Source of the DNA: Chloroflexota bacterium
GTDB taxonomy: Bacteria > Chloroflexota > Limnocylindria > Limnocylindrales > CSP1-4
DNA: 59,229 bases
Direction of reading: 5' to 3'
Assembly: GCA_919901745.1 (NCBI GenBank)
Contig: CAKKPP010000014.1
Coordinates: 47,888-107,116 of the forward strand
Under the pieces are notes generated by a model, which did no database searches, had not been told where the DNA came from, and saw nothing but the letters and a program-made list of their open reading frames with translations. Of this stretch, positions 1 to 7,176 are shown piece by piece. The translations under genes and the position numbers were made by a program. Position 1 is the stretch's first letter, and each line of letters begins with the position of its first letter.

Positions 1-75
1 GCCGGGGCCGACCACCCGCGCCGGGACCCGTGCCGGGGCCGACCACCCGCGCCGGGACCCGTGCCGGGGCCGACC
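1..75. repeat. 31-bp tandem repeat, about 2.4 copies
   Basis: Two identical 31-bp units (1-31, 32-62) begin GCCGGGGCCGACC and are followed by a partial third copy. The array runs off the left edge, so the full copy number is unknown. No reading frame here is supportable. Confidence 0.9.
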
Positions 76-117
76 GCCGTGTCGCATCTGTTCGTCCACC
101 TCGGTCGGTCACGAGTC

Positions 118-198
118 GAGCGGGGCGCTCTCCACGTTCGCCGAGCGGGGCGCTCTCCACGTTCGCCGAGCGGGGCGCTCTCCACGTTCGCCGAGCGG
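118..198. repeat. 25-bp tandem repeat, 3.2 copies
   Basis: Units at 118-142, 143-167 and 168-192 are identical (each starts GAGCGGGGCGCTC) and a partial GAGCGG follows. The array lies in the non-coding region upstream of malate synthase. The motif GAGCGGCCATG recurs at 193-203 and 274-284. Confidence 0.9.
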
Positions 199-471
199 CC
201 ATGTCTCCCAGTCAACATTTCGAGGTCGAAGGACCTCGGATCGACTCGGTCGGCGGCCCCGGCGTGGTCTTCGAGCGGCCATGATGACTCGGAGTCATCG
301 AATCGAGCAGAACGGGGGCCGTCGGCGCGAGGTGACCCGCCTCGGCACCGATTTGATGACTGGTAGGCAACGAAGACTCGGGGTCACGACGCTGTTGGCC
401 ATGCAGCGGCCGCGAGCCCTTCGCCGGGCCGCCGTCGGGCCGTCGCGGACGCGTTTGTCATAGGGTCGGGC
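199..471. other. Non-coding upstream region of malate synthase with palindrome and 16-mer
   Basis: I see no supportable gene here; the open frames are shadows of the repeats and of the antisense of aceB. It holds TGTCTCCCAGTCAACA at 202-217, which matches 15 of 16 bases at 35124-35139 upstream of the cyanophycinase gene. It also holds the perfect palindrome GATGACTC-G-GAGTCATC at 283-299; a related palindrome lies at 35299-35311. Both could be operator sites (inference). Confidence 0.6.
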
Positions 472-477
472 TAGCAT
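472..477 (+). promoter_or_regulatory. -10 element TAGCAT of aceB
   Basis: TAGCAT ends 6 nt before the ATG at 484 and no Shine-Dalgarno intervenes, so the transcript would start at or within a base or two of the start codon. Confidence 0.55.
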
Positions 478-483
478 GGCCCG

Positions 484-2103
484 ATGAATGAGTCGATGAC
501 GAGCAGCCCCGCCGGTCACATCGAAGCCCTGCCCGCGGGCGTCGAGATCGTCGGGCACGATGGACCCGGCATCGCCGAGATCCTTACGCCTGGAGCATTG
601 GCACTCGTCGCCGACCTGGAGCGGCGGTTCGGGCCGCGTCGGCAGGAGCTCTTGGCGGCGCGGGCCGCGCGGCAGGCGCGCTTGGACGCCGGTGAGATGC
701 CCGACTTCCGCGACGACACACGCGAGATCCGGGAGGGAGACTGGCGGGTCGCGTCGGCACCCGCGGACTTCGACGACCGCAGGGTCGAGATCACGGGCCC
801 GGCCGAGGCGAAGATGATGATCAACGCCCTGAACTCGGGGGCACGCTGCTTCATGGCCGACATCGAGGATTCGCTTTCGCCGACGTGGGAGAACGTCGTC
901 GGGGCGCAGCTCGCGATCCGCGACGCCGCCCGGCGGACCCTCGCATTCACCAGCCCGGAGGGCAAGGAGTACCGGCTCGGCGAGCACCCCGCCACGCTCG
1001 TCGTCCGGCCCCGCGGCTGGCACCTCGAAGAACGTCACGTCCTCGTCGACGGTGAGCCGGTGTCCGCCTCGCTGTTCGACTTCGGGCTGTACATGGTCCA
1101 CAGCACCGCGGAGCTCCTCCGGCAGGGGAGCGGCCCGTACCTGTACCTGCCGAAGCTCGAATCGAGCGAGGAGGCGCGGCTCTGGAACGATGCCTTCGTG
1201 TTTGCCCAGGACGCGGTCGGGATCCCGCAGGGTTCGATCCGGGCCACGGTCCTCATCGAGACCATCCTCGCCGCATTCGAGATGGACGAGATCCTGTATG
1301 AGCTGCGTGACCACTCGGCCGGCCTGAACGCGGGTCGCTGGGACTACCTGTTCAGCGCGATCAAGAAGTTTCGCGCGGACCCGTCGAAAGCATTGCCGGA
1401 TCGGGCGCAACTGACGATGACGACGCCGTTCATGCGCGCCTACACGGAGCTGCTCGTGGCGACGTGCCACCGACGCGGTGCGCACGCGATCGGCGGGATG
1501 GCCGCCTTCATCCCGAATCGTCGCGACCCCGAGGTCACGGACGTGGCCATGACCAGGGTCCGCGCGGACAAGGAACGGGAGTCCGGCGATGGGTTCGACG
1601 GGACGTGGGTCGCGCATCCGGACCTCGTGCCGCTCGCGACGGAGATCTTCGACGGGGTGCTGGGCGCGGCCGCGAACCAGAAGAGCCGGCTCCGGGACGA
1701 CGTCGCGGTGAGCGCAGCGGATCTGCTGGACCTGCGGGTTCCGGGAGGTGCGGTCACGGTCGAGGGGGTCCGGGTCAACACCGCCGTCGCGGTCCGCTAT
1801 CTCGACTCGTGGTTGCGGGGCGTCGGCGCGGCGGCGATCGACAACCTCATGGAGGACGTGGCCACGGCCGAGATCTCCCGCTCGCAGCTCTGGCAATGGC
1901 GTGTGACCGGCGCGACCCTCGACGACGGCGCGACGTTCGATGCCGACCGCTACCGCTTGATCCGTGATGAGGTGATGGGAATGCTGCCGCGGGACCCGGC
2001 GGGCGACCGCCTCGACGATGCCATCGCCCTCCTTGACCGCCTGGTCCTCGACGACGACTTCGCGGAGTTCCTCACACTCGACGCCTACCGTCTTCTCGAG
2101 TGA
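484..2103 (+). CDS. aceB: Malate synthase A
   Basis: 539 aa, the usual length of malate synthase isoform A. It condenses glyoxylate with acetyl-CoA to malate in the glyoxylate shunt (cytosolic). Visible family marks are [11 protein letters not shown] near residue 175 (substrate-binding Arg), ATVLIETI and [11 protein letters not shown] in the barrel, and [18 protein letters not shown] near the C-terminus, the segment that I recall carries the catalytic Asp in E. coli AceB. ATG at 484 is preferred because a TAGCAT hexamer sits 6 nt upstream; an in-frame ATG at 496 is an alternative. The stop overlaps the GTG of the next gene by 4 nt. No isocitrate lyase gene is in the window. Confidence 0.95.
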   Translation: MNESMTSSPAGHIEALPAGVEIVGHDGPGIAEILTPGALALVADLERRFGPRRQELLAARAARQARLDAGEMPDFRDDTREIREGDWRVASAPADFDDRRVEITGPAEAKMMINALNSGARCFMADIEDSLSPTWENVVGAQLAIRDAARRTLAFTSPEGKEYRLGEHPATLVVRPRGWHLEERHVLVDGEPVSASLFDFGLYMVHSTAELLRQGSGPYLYLPKLESSEEARLWNDAFVFAQDAVGIPQGSIRATVLIETILAAFEMDEILYELRDHSAGLNAGRWDYLFSAIKKFRADPSKALPDRAQLTMTTPFMRAYTELLVATCHRRGAHAIGGMAAFIPNRRDPEVTDVAMTRVRADKERESGDGFDGTWVAHPDLVPLATEIFDGVLGAAANQKSRLRDDVAVSAADLLDLRVPGGAVTVEGVRVNTAVAVRYLDSWLRGVGAAAIDNLMEDVATAEISRSQLWQWRVTGATLDDGATFDADRYRLIRDEVMGMLPRDPAGDRLDDAIALLDRLVLDDDFAEFLTLDAYRLLE

Positions 2104-2492
2104 ACCTGCTGCGAGGCGGGGTGTACCAGCCCGGTGTCTGCAACATCGGTTCGGTCGAGATCACCCGCCGGCGCCGTGCGGGGCACGTCGGGCTGATCCT
2201 GACCATCGTCACACTGGGGGTGCTGGCTGCGATCGGCGCACCGCCCCTGGCTCGGCTGCTCGTCGGATTGCCCGCGATCATGGCCGCGACGGGCTACCTC
2301 CAGGCGTGGTTCAGGTTCTGCGTCGCGTTCGGCTCGGCGGGCGTCTTCAACTTCGGCCCCACCGGGACGACGGCAGCGGTCCCGGACGCCGCCGCACGAT
2401 CGCGCGACCGGGCGACCGCCCTCCGGATCGGCCTGATCGCGGCGACGATCGGTGTTTCCGCTGGCGTGCTCGCGGCAGCGTTGCCGGTCTGA
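2100..2492 (+). CDS. Small membrane protein with CNIG motif, coupled to aceB
   Basis: 130 aa starting at a GTG that overlaps the aceB stop (GTGA), so translation is probably coupled. The N-terminus carries [14 protein letters not shown], followed by hydrophobic stretches around residues 28-45, 50-70 and 105-128, suggesting three membrane segments. I recognise the CNIG-type N-terminus only as a recurrent feature of uncharacterised membrane proteins and cannot assign a function. Coupling to malate synthase could mean shared expression only. Confidence 0.75.
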   Translation: MNLLRGGVYQPGVCNIGSVEITRRRRAGHVGLILTIVTLGVLAAIGAPPLARLLVGLPAIMAATGYLQAWFRFCVAFGSAGVFNFGPTGTTAAVPDAAARSRDRATALRIGLIAATIGVSAGVLAAALPV

Positions 2493-2500
2493 CGTTGCAG

Positions 2501-2560
2501 CGGCCGACGCCGAGTCCTGGGCGCGAGCCCCGGCCGAAGCCGAGTCCTGGGCGCGAGCCA
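2501..2560. repeat. Two 30-bp direct repeats
   Basis: 2501-2530 and 2531-2560 differ at only two bases; both contain CCGAGTCCTGGGCGCGAGCC. They lie just after the stop at 2492, between convergent genes. Confidence 0.85.
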
Positions 2561-2626
2561 CGACGCGAGCCTCGGCGAAGGTCCCCAACCTTGCCCAAAC
2601 CTGACAGACGCTACTCACCTGACCAT

Positions 2627-2641
2627 CAGGTCAACCCCCCA
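2627..2641. terminator. Short inverted repeat between convergent genes
   Basis: ACCTGA-CCA-TCAGGT. A 6-bp stem with a 3-nt loop and no T-tract; a weak candidate bidirectional terminator or protein site. Confidence 0.3.
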
Positions 2642-2680
2642 CGACCCGAACCTGCCAGACGATCCTCCAGTGAACGTCTG

Positions 2681-3427
2681 TCACCCTCGGGTTCGGCCCC
2701 GCGTGCACGTACCCCTCGTGGGGACCCGCAACGAAGCTCTCGAAGTCTGCCGCGTGCTCGTTGGAGTCTCGTCTGTCAGGAATGACAGTGCCGCGATGGG
2801 TCCGGATGGTCGGGCCAGCCAACCCTCCACCGCTCGGCCATCCTGGGGGAATGCGGAACGGAGAGCAGAGCGGTGATCCGACAACCGCCGACGGTTCGTT
2901 CGCGTGTCGGTCACCACCACCCAGCTGCCGACCTGCGCCGGCTCCCAGCCGAAGGGCGCAACGATCACCGCCGCGAGCCTTCGCCGCCGATCCATCGTCG
3001 CGAGGAGGTCGCCGATGTCGACGATCTGCGTCTTGAGCTCGACGATGAGCACCGTCCGGCGTCCCGCATGCCATGCGACGATGTCGACGACGCCGCGCTC
3101 GCCGAAGTGGCTGAACGAGACCTCAGGCCGCGCGGTCCACCCCGCGGCGCCGAGCACCCGCGACACCTGCTCGTGCATCCGGGCGTGGCCGGCCGCGAGC
3201 ATTCCGTCGAGCGCGGCCCCGCGCCACCGAAGCACGACCTCGATCCGCATCTCGAGCACGACGCCGACGCGTCGGAGGAGGGCGATCGAGACCCGCTCGA
3301 CGTGCCCGCGCTCGATCCGCGAGTAGGCTGACCGCGAGATCCCGGCCCGATCGGCCACGTCCTGCTGCCGCCAGCCGAGCCGCAGTCGGACGCGGCGGAA
3401 TGCGAGCCCGAGGCGCTGATCGTCCAC
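2681..3427 (-). CDS. XRE-type HTH protein with C-terminal PD-(D/E)XK-like domain
   Basis: 248 aa from a GTG at 3427. Residues 5-60 are a Cro/C1-type helix-turn-helix (QQDVADRAGISRSAYSRIE). Residues 75-170 contain a nuclease-like core: VVDIVAW with D115, then VLIVELKTQ with E130-x-K132, matching the D-x(9-15)-ExK spacing of PD-(D/E)XK enzymes. The last 40 residues are Arg/Thr-rich and may be disordered. It lies alone, convergent to the aceB pair. It could be a nuclease-linked regulator or a defence element; DNA cleavage is inferred only from the motif. No SD or close TANNNT was found. Confidence 0.7.
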   Translation of the reverse strand: MDDQRLGLAFRRVRLRLGWRQQDVADRAGISRSAYSRIERGHVERVSIALLRRVGVVLEMRIEVVLRWRGAALDGMLAAGHARMHEQVSRVLGAAGWTARPEVSFSHFGERGVVDIVAWHAGRRTVLIVELKTQIVDIGDLLATMDRRRRLAAVIVAPFGWEPAQVGSWVVVTDTRTNRRRLSDHRSALRSAFPQDGRAVEGWLARPSGPIAALSFLTDETPTSTRQTSRASLRVPTRGTCTRGRTRG

Positions 3428-3538
3428 CGCGCATCAGTGTGGTGCCGGACGGTTATCCGCGGCTCAACCGCCGCACAGGGTCCACATCGCCGCAAGGTGG
3501 CTGTTGAGACATCGACGTCGGCAGAGCACAATCCGTCC

Positions 3539-4021
3539 GTGGACTCGCTATGGCGAATCTCCGGGTACGGCGTCGTCGCCGGTCTCGCGGCCGCCGCGGC
3601 GGGGCTCCTCACGCTCCTCCTCCACATGGGCGCACTCATACTGGGCCAACCCGGCACTTCATTCGAGGACGCCTACGGGCAGGGCCGGTTGCCCTGGATC
3701 CCGATCGCGTTCTGGCTGATGCTCGCCGGCCTGACCGTCGCGGCGGCCTTCGGTTTCCTCGCGGTGTTTCTACGGGGGCCCACGCTCGCCCGACTCGTGG
3801 TGCTCCTCCCGGCCGCGCCCGTCGCCTTCTGGTGGTTCTGGGCGTCTCTTCCACCGCCCGGCGGCGCCCCCTGTGACCCGGGAGCCTGCGCCCCGCGAGT
3901 GGCGGACCCGGTCGCACTCGCCTATTCCCTGCCCGAGCTGACGGCACTCTATCTCGTCATTCCGGCCGCGGTCATCGTGGTGATGGCACTCCTGGCCAGA
4001 CGACGCCCCCGGGCGACCTGA
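3539..4021 (+). CDS. Membrane protein, four predicted TM segments
   Basis: 160 aa from the GTG at 3539, chosen because CACAAT ends 6 nt upstream and the first hydrophobic stretch then begins near residue 9. In-frame GTGs at 3497 and an ATG at 3437 would lengthen it. Four hydrophobic stretches are visible (about residues 9-32, 55-75, 80-100, 135-155). A loop carries PGGAPCDPGACAPR with two Cys that could pair outside the membrane. I do not recognise a family. Confidence 0.6.
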   Translation: MDSLWRISGYGVVAGLAAAAAGLLTLLLHMGALILGQPGTSFEDAYGQGRLPWIPIAFWLMLAGLTVAAAFGFLAVFLRGPTLARLVVLLPAAPVAFWWFWASLPPPGGAPCDPGACAPRVADPVALAYSLPELTALYLVIPAAVIVVMALLARRRPRAT

Positions 4022-4051
4022 TCTACCCGGGATCGTCGTGCTTGCGCGCTC

Positions 4052-4450
4052 TCAACTGCCCCGGTACGTCGTCATCGAGAACGGCGAGAGCAGGAGCGGG
4101 ACGTGATAGCTCCGCGTCGTGTCGATGATCCGCAAGTCGATCGACATGCGCCGGAAGAAGCGGTCTTCGCCGACCTCGCCGCGAGGCCCGGCAAGGGCGA
4201 ACTCGAGGCGGTAGTCGCCGGGTGACATCGGTCGCTCGAGGAGGTCGCGGACCCGGCCGTCGGAATCGGTGAGGGTCTGGGTCAAGCGAATCGGTCGATC
4301 GTCTTCGCCCACCTTGTAGAGCGACACGCGGACGCCCACGGCAGGCTGGCCGAGCTCCGTGTCGAGGACGTGGGTCGAGATGGTCGGGCCGGTCGGGCCG
4401 CTCTGGCCGGCGGCAGGGGCGTCGTCGGCTGGTCCGGTGGCATCCGCCAC
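4052..4450 (-). CDS. 5-hydroxyisourate hydrolase (transthyretin-like)
   Basis: 132 aa. Hydrolyses 5-hydroxyisourate to OHCU in urate breakdown. Family marks are ISTHVLDTELGQPA near residue 27 (catalytic His), an internal Arg region VSLYKVGEDDRPIR, TTRSYHVPLLLSPF and the C-terminal signature YRGS. The first 20 residues are an extra Ala/Pro-rich stretch. GTG start at 4450, with GGAGG (4458-4462) 7 nt upstream on the minus strand. It is divergent from the DUF3830 gene, next to a hydantoinase, consistent with purine/ureide catabolism. The other urate-pathway enzymes are not in the window. Confidence 0.9.
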   Translation of the reverse strand: MADATGPADDAPAAGQSGPTGPTISTHVLDTELGQPAVGVRVSLYKVGEDDRPIRLTQTLTDSDGRVRDLLERPMSPGDYRLEFALAGPRGEVGEDRFFRRMSIDLRIIDTTRSYHVPLLLSPFSMTTYRGS

Positions 4451-4454
4451 GCGT

Positions 4455-4460
4455 TATCCT
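4455..4460 (+). promoter_or_regulatory. -10 element TATCCT of the DUF3830 gene, overlapping an SD on the other strand
   Basis: TATCCT ends 6 nt before the ATG at 4467. Its last bases (4458-4462, CCTCC) read as GGAGG on the minus strand, the likely SD of the divergent 5-hydroxyisourate hydrolase. Confidence 0.5.
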
Positions 4461-4466
4461 CCGTGC

Positions 4467-4889
4467 ATGGGAACCCTGAAGATCGAGATCGGCGACCTCC
4501 ACTTTAGCGCCCACTGGGAGGCCGACGCGCCACAGACGCGCGACGCCATCCGGCGGCTGCTGCCGCTGACGTCGCAGCTCATCCACTGCCGCTGGACCGG
4601 CGAGTCGACGTGGATCCCGTTCGGCGACTACCGTCCGGGCATCGACTACGAGAATCACACCTCACACCCCGCGCCGGGCCAGCTTGCGCTCTATCCCGGT
4701 GGGATCAGCGAGTGCGAGATCTTCGTGCCGTACGGCGGCGCAACGCTGGCATCGAAGGTGGGACAGCTTGCGGCGAACCACTTCGCGACCATCGATCCCG
4801 ACGAGGGTTGGGCGGATCGGCTCCGCGAGGTCGGGCGGCGCTGCCTGTGGGAGGGCGCGCAGGACATCTCGATCGTCGAAGTCGAGTGA
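4467..4889 (+). CDS. DUF3830 family protein
   Basis: 140 aa; starts at the ATG 6 nt after TATCCT, so longer upstream frames are rejected. Sequence such as FSAHWEADAPQTRDAI, HCRWTGEST, PGQLALYPGG and FVPYGG fits the DUF3830 family, a cyclophilin-like fold of unproven activity often found near hydantoin or ureide catabolism genes (family knowledge from memory). It is followed by the hydantoinase after 54 nt on the same strand, probably an operon. Confidence 0.75.
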   Translation: MGTLKIEIGDLHFSAHWEADAPQTRDAIRRLLPLTSQLIHCRWTGESTWIPFGDYRPGIDYENHTSHPAPGQLALYPGGISECEIFVPYGGATLASKVGQLAANHFATIDPDEGWADRLREVGRRCLWEGAQDISIVEVE

Positions 4890-4943
4890 CGCGGGCGGTC
4901 CGATGTCGGGCGGCGGCGACCGATCACCGGTGACCGATCACCG

Positions 4944-6350
4944 ATGACCGACCTCCTCGTGCGCGGCGGCACGGTCGTCACGGCCACCGGCTCGTCCGTC
5001 GCGGATGTCGCGATCGAGGGCGGTCGGATCCGCGAGGTCGCGCCCGATCTGGGCGGGTTGGCGGCGAACGCGCACGAGGTCGTCGACGCTTCGGGGTTGC
5101 TCGTGCTGCCGGGCGCTGTCGACGTCCACACGCACACTCGGGTCGCGACCGACGCCGAGCCGGACCGCTTCTTCCAGGATTCCGTGGCCGCAGCCTTCGG
5201 CGGCACGACGACGTTCCTTGCCTTCAACAACCCGGGGACCGGCTCGTCGCCGGCGGCCGAGCGGTCACTCATGGCGGGCCTCAAGGAGTGGCGGGCGGCC
5301 ACGTCCCAGGACAGTGCTGTCGACTACGCGGTGAGCCTCGCGATCTCGGGCCGGATGGACGACCCGGTGGCGGAACTTCCCGCGGTCATCGGCGAAGGCG
5401 TCCCGACGGCGAAGGCGTTCATGGTCTTCGACTTCCGTCTCGCCGACGAGCGGATCTACCAGGCGATGCGGGTCATGGGCGAGCGCGGCGGGCTGCTCGA
5501 GGTCCACTGCGAGGACCCCGTGCTCATCGACACGGCGGTCGCCGCGGCACTTCAGCGTGGTGACACGTCACCGCGCTACCACGCTACAACGCGATCGACG
5601 ACGGCCGAAGGGGTCGCCACGGCCCGGGCGTTGGCCTTCGCCCAGCAGGCTGATGCGCCCGTCCACGTCGTCCACCTGTCCGCCGCCGATGCCCTCCGCC
5701 ACGTCCGCGAAGCTCGAGCCGCCGGTGTGCGCGTGACCGCCGAGACCTGTCCGCATTACCTCGCCCTGACCGACGAGCGGTACGACGACCCCGACGACGC
5801 GACGGTGGCCCGCTACGTCATCTCGCCGCCGCTCCGATCCGCGGTCGACCAGGAGGCGCTGTGGGCGGGGCTGGCGTCGGGCGATCTCGACCTCGTCGCC
5901 ACCGACCACGTCCCCGATCGCGTCGCCGTGGAGAAAGCCGAAGCCGCCCGCGGGATCCCGTTCGACCGAATTTCGAACGGGGCGCCCGGGATCGAAACGC
6001 TGCTGTCGATCGTGTACGGGTTCGGGGTCGCGAAAGGGCGCCTGACCATCGAGCGGATGGTCGACCTGCTGTCGACGACGCCGGCCCGCCGGTTCGGCCT
6101 CACCTCGAAAGGCGCGATCGAAGCCGGCCGTGACGCGGACCTCGTCCTGCTCGATCCAGCCGCGCGACGCACACTCCGCGCCGCCGACCTCCACCACACC
6201 AGCGACTACACGCCCTATGAGGGTTTCGAGGTCGAGGGCGCGGTCCGGAGCGTCCTCGTCCGTGGCCGCCCGGTTGTCCACGACGGGGTGTACGTCGGCT
6301 CGCGTGGCTACGGGACGTTCGTCGCTCGAAGGAACGCAGGGTCGGAGTGA
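4944..6350 (+). CDS. D-hydantoinase/dihydropyrimidinase-type cyclic amidohydrolase
   Basis: 468 aa, normal length for the family. Metal-site marks in order: VDVHTHT near residue 60 (HxH), PTAKAFM near residue 155 (candidate carboxylated Lys), EVHCED (His), VHVVHLS (His), TCPHY, YVISPPLRS, and ATDHVPD (Asp). These fit a binuclear-zinc hydrolase opening hydantoin, dihydropyrimidine or allantoin rings. The neighbouring 5-hydroxyisourate hydrolase makes a ureide substrate plausible; sequence alone does not separate hydantoinase from allantoinase. The start is at 4944, 54 nt after DUF3830, within a short direct repeat (GACCGATCACCG). Confidence 0.85.
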   Translation: MTDLLVRGGTVVTATGSSVADVAIEGGRIREVAPDLGGLAANAHEVVDASGLLVLPGAVDVHTHTRVATDAEPDRFFQDSVAAAFGGTTTFLAFNNPGTGSSPAAERSLMAGLKEWRAATSQDSAVDYAVSLAISGRMDDPVAELPAVIGEGVPTAKAFMVFDFRLADERIYQAMRVMGERGGLLEVHCEDPVLIDTAVAAALQRGDTSPRYHATTRSTTAEGVATARALAFAQQADAPVHVVHLSAADALRHVREARAAGVRVTAETCPHYLALTDERYDDPDDATVARYVISPPLRSAVDQEALWAGLASGDLDLVATDHVPDRVAVEKAEAARGIPFDRISNGAPGIETLLSIVYGFGVAKGRLTIERMVDLLSTTPARRFGLTSKGAIEAGRDADLVLLDPAARRTLRAADLHHTSDYTPYEGFEVEGAVRSVLVRGRPVVHDGVYVGSRGYGTFVARRNAGSE

Positions 6351-6431
6351 CTGGCAATTCGAATTCAGATCACCAGCCGTCCCGCCTCGTTCGCTCGAGC
6401 TTTCCGCCGCGGAAGGGGGCTTGCACATCGC

Positions 6432-6466
6432 GCATCGTGATGCTAGCATCATGCATCATGCATCAT
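6432..6466 (+). promoter_or_regulatory. Operator/promoter of the first vapBC locus
   Basis: GCATC-GT-GATGC (6432-6443) overlaps the perfect palindrome GATGCTAGCATC (6439-6450), which contains a TAGCAT -10 (6444-6449). Three tandem GCATCAT heptamers (6446-6452, 6453-6459, 6460-6466) run into the ATG at 6465. The layout fits an autoregulated antitoxin operator. Confidence 0.7.
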
Positions 6467-6698
6467 GAGTGAACTGAAGCGCACGACCGTGAGCGCCCCG
6501 CCGGCCGTCCTGCGAACGCTCGAGGCCGAAGCGGAGCGACGCAATGTGCCGCTTGGGCATGTGCTCCGCGAAGCGGTTGAAGGCTATGCACGCGACCTGC
6601 GCGAACGGCGCCGGCCGCGTGTCGGAGTTGCTCGCTCGACCGACGGGGGAAGCGCCGCCGAGCTTGCTGCCGAACCGGTCGCCGACCCTCCGCGCTGA
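6465..6698 (+). CDS. vapB: VapB-type antitoxin (ribbon-helix-helix)
   Basis: 77 aa. The N-terminal part (KRTTVSAPPAVLRTLEAEAE then VPLGHVLREAVEGYARDL) fits a short beta strand plus two helices of the CopG/Arc type that binds operator DNA. The C-terminal 30 residues would wrap the toxin. The stop lies 2 nt before the GTG of the PIN toxin. The repeats over the promoter suggest negative autoregulation by VapBC. Confidence 0.8.
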   Translation: MSELKRTTVSAPPAVLRTLEAEAERRNVPLGHVLREAVEGYARDLRERRRPRVGVARSTDGGSAAELAAEPVADPPR

Positions 6699-6700
6699 TC

Positions 6701-7114
6701 GTGGCGCTCATCCTTGATACGGGGCCACTCCTGGCTGCCCTCGACGCCGCCGATCCGGATCATCAGCGTTGCGCCAATCTCTTGATGAATGCCGACGAGG
6801 ACCTCGTCGTTCCTGCGCTCGTGCTATCCGAGCTCGACTACTGGTGCGCGCGGCGACTGCCGCCCGAGGCCTGGCTGATCTTCCTCGACGACGTCTTGGC
6901 AGGCGTTTACCGGATCGAACCGCCGACCCCTGCCGACCTTGCCCGCTGTCGTGACCTCCAGTCCGAGTACGCGGATCTCGGGCTGGGCGTCGTCGACGCC
7001 AGTGTGGTCGCCCTCGCTGAGCGCCTCGCCGAACCGAAGATCGCGACGCTGGACCAGCGCCACTTCCGCACCGTGGAGCCGCACCACGTGGAGGCGTTCG
7101 CGTTCGTTCCGTGA
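6701..7114 (+). CDS. vapC: VapC-type PIN-domain ribonuclease toxin
   Basis: 137 aa from GTG. PIN acidic residues are visible: D6 in LILDTGP, E in VLSELDYW near residue 46, D in LGVVDASVVALAE near residue 102 and D in IATLDQRHF near residue 120. PIN toxins cleave RNA with Mg2+. It is co-transcribed with the antitoxin. All catalytic positions are intact, so it should be active. Confidence 0.88.
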   Translation: MALILDTGPLLAALDAADPDHQRCANLLMNADEDLVVPALVLSELDYWCARRLPPEAWLIFLDDVLAGVYRIEPPTPADLARCRDLQSEYADLGLGVVDASVVALAERLAEPKIATLDQRHFRTVEPHHVEAFAFVP

Positions 7115-7124
7115 GCCCCGATTC

Positions 7125-7140
7125 GTCGCGACGGCGCGAC
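7125..7140. terminator. Short hairpin between convergent vapC and speE-like genes
   Basis: GTCGCG-ACGG-CGCGAC, a 6-bp GC stem with a 4-nt loop and no U-tract. Confidence 0.35.
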
Positions 7141-7176
7141 GTCGGGCCGGAGGACGACCCTGACTGCCGACCGCGA

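Noticed and set aside
1..198. Possible CRISPR array from the repeats at the left edge
   Set aside because: Units of 31 and 25 bp are head to tail with no unique spacers and no cas genes nearby.
295..1896. 533-codon minus-strand frame over malate synthase
   Set aside because: Its translation is Arg/Asp/Pro-rich without domains and is the antisense shadow of aceB, as expected at this GC content.
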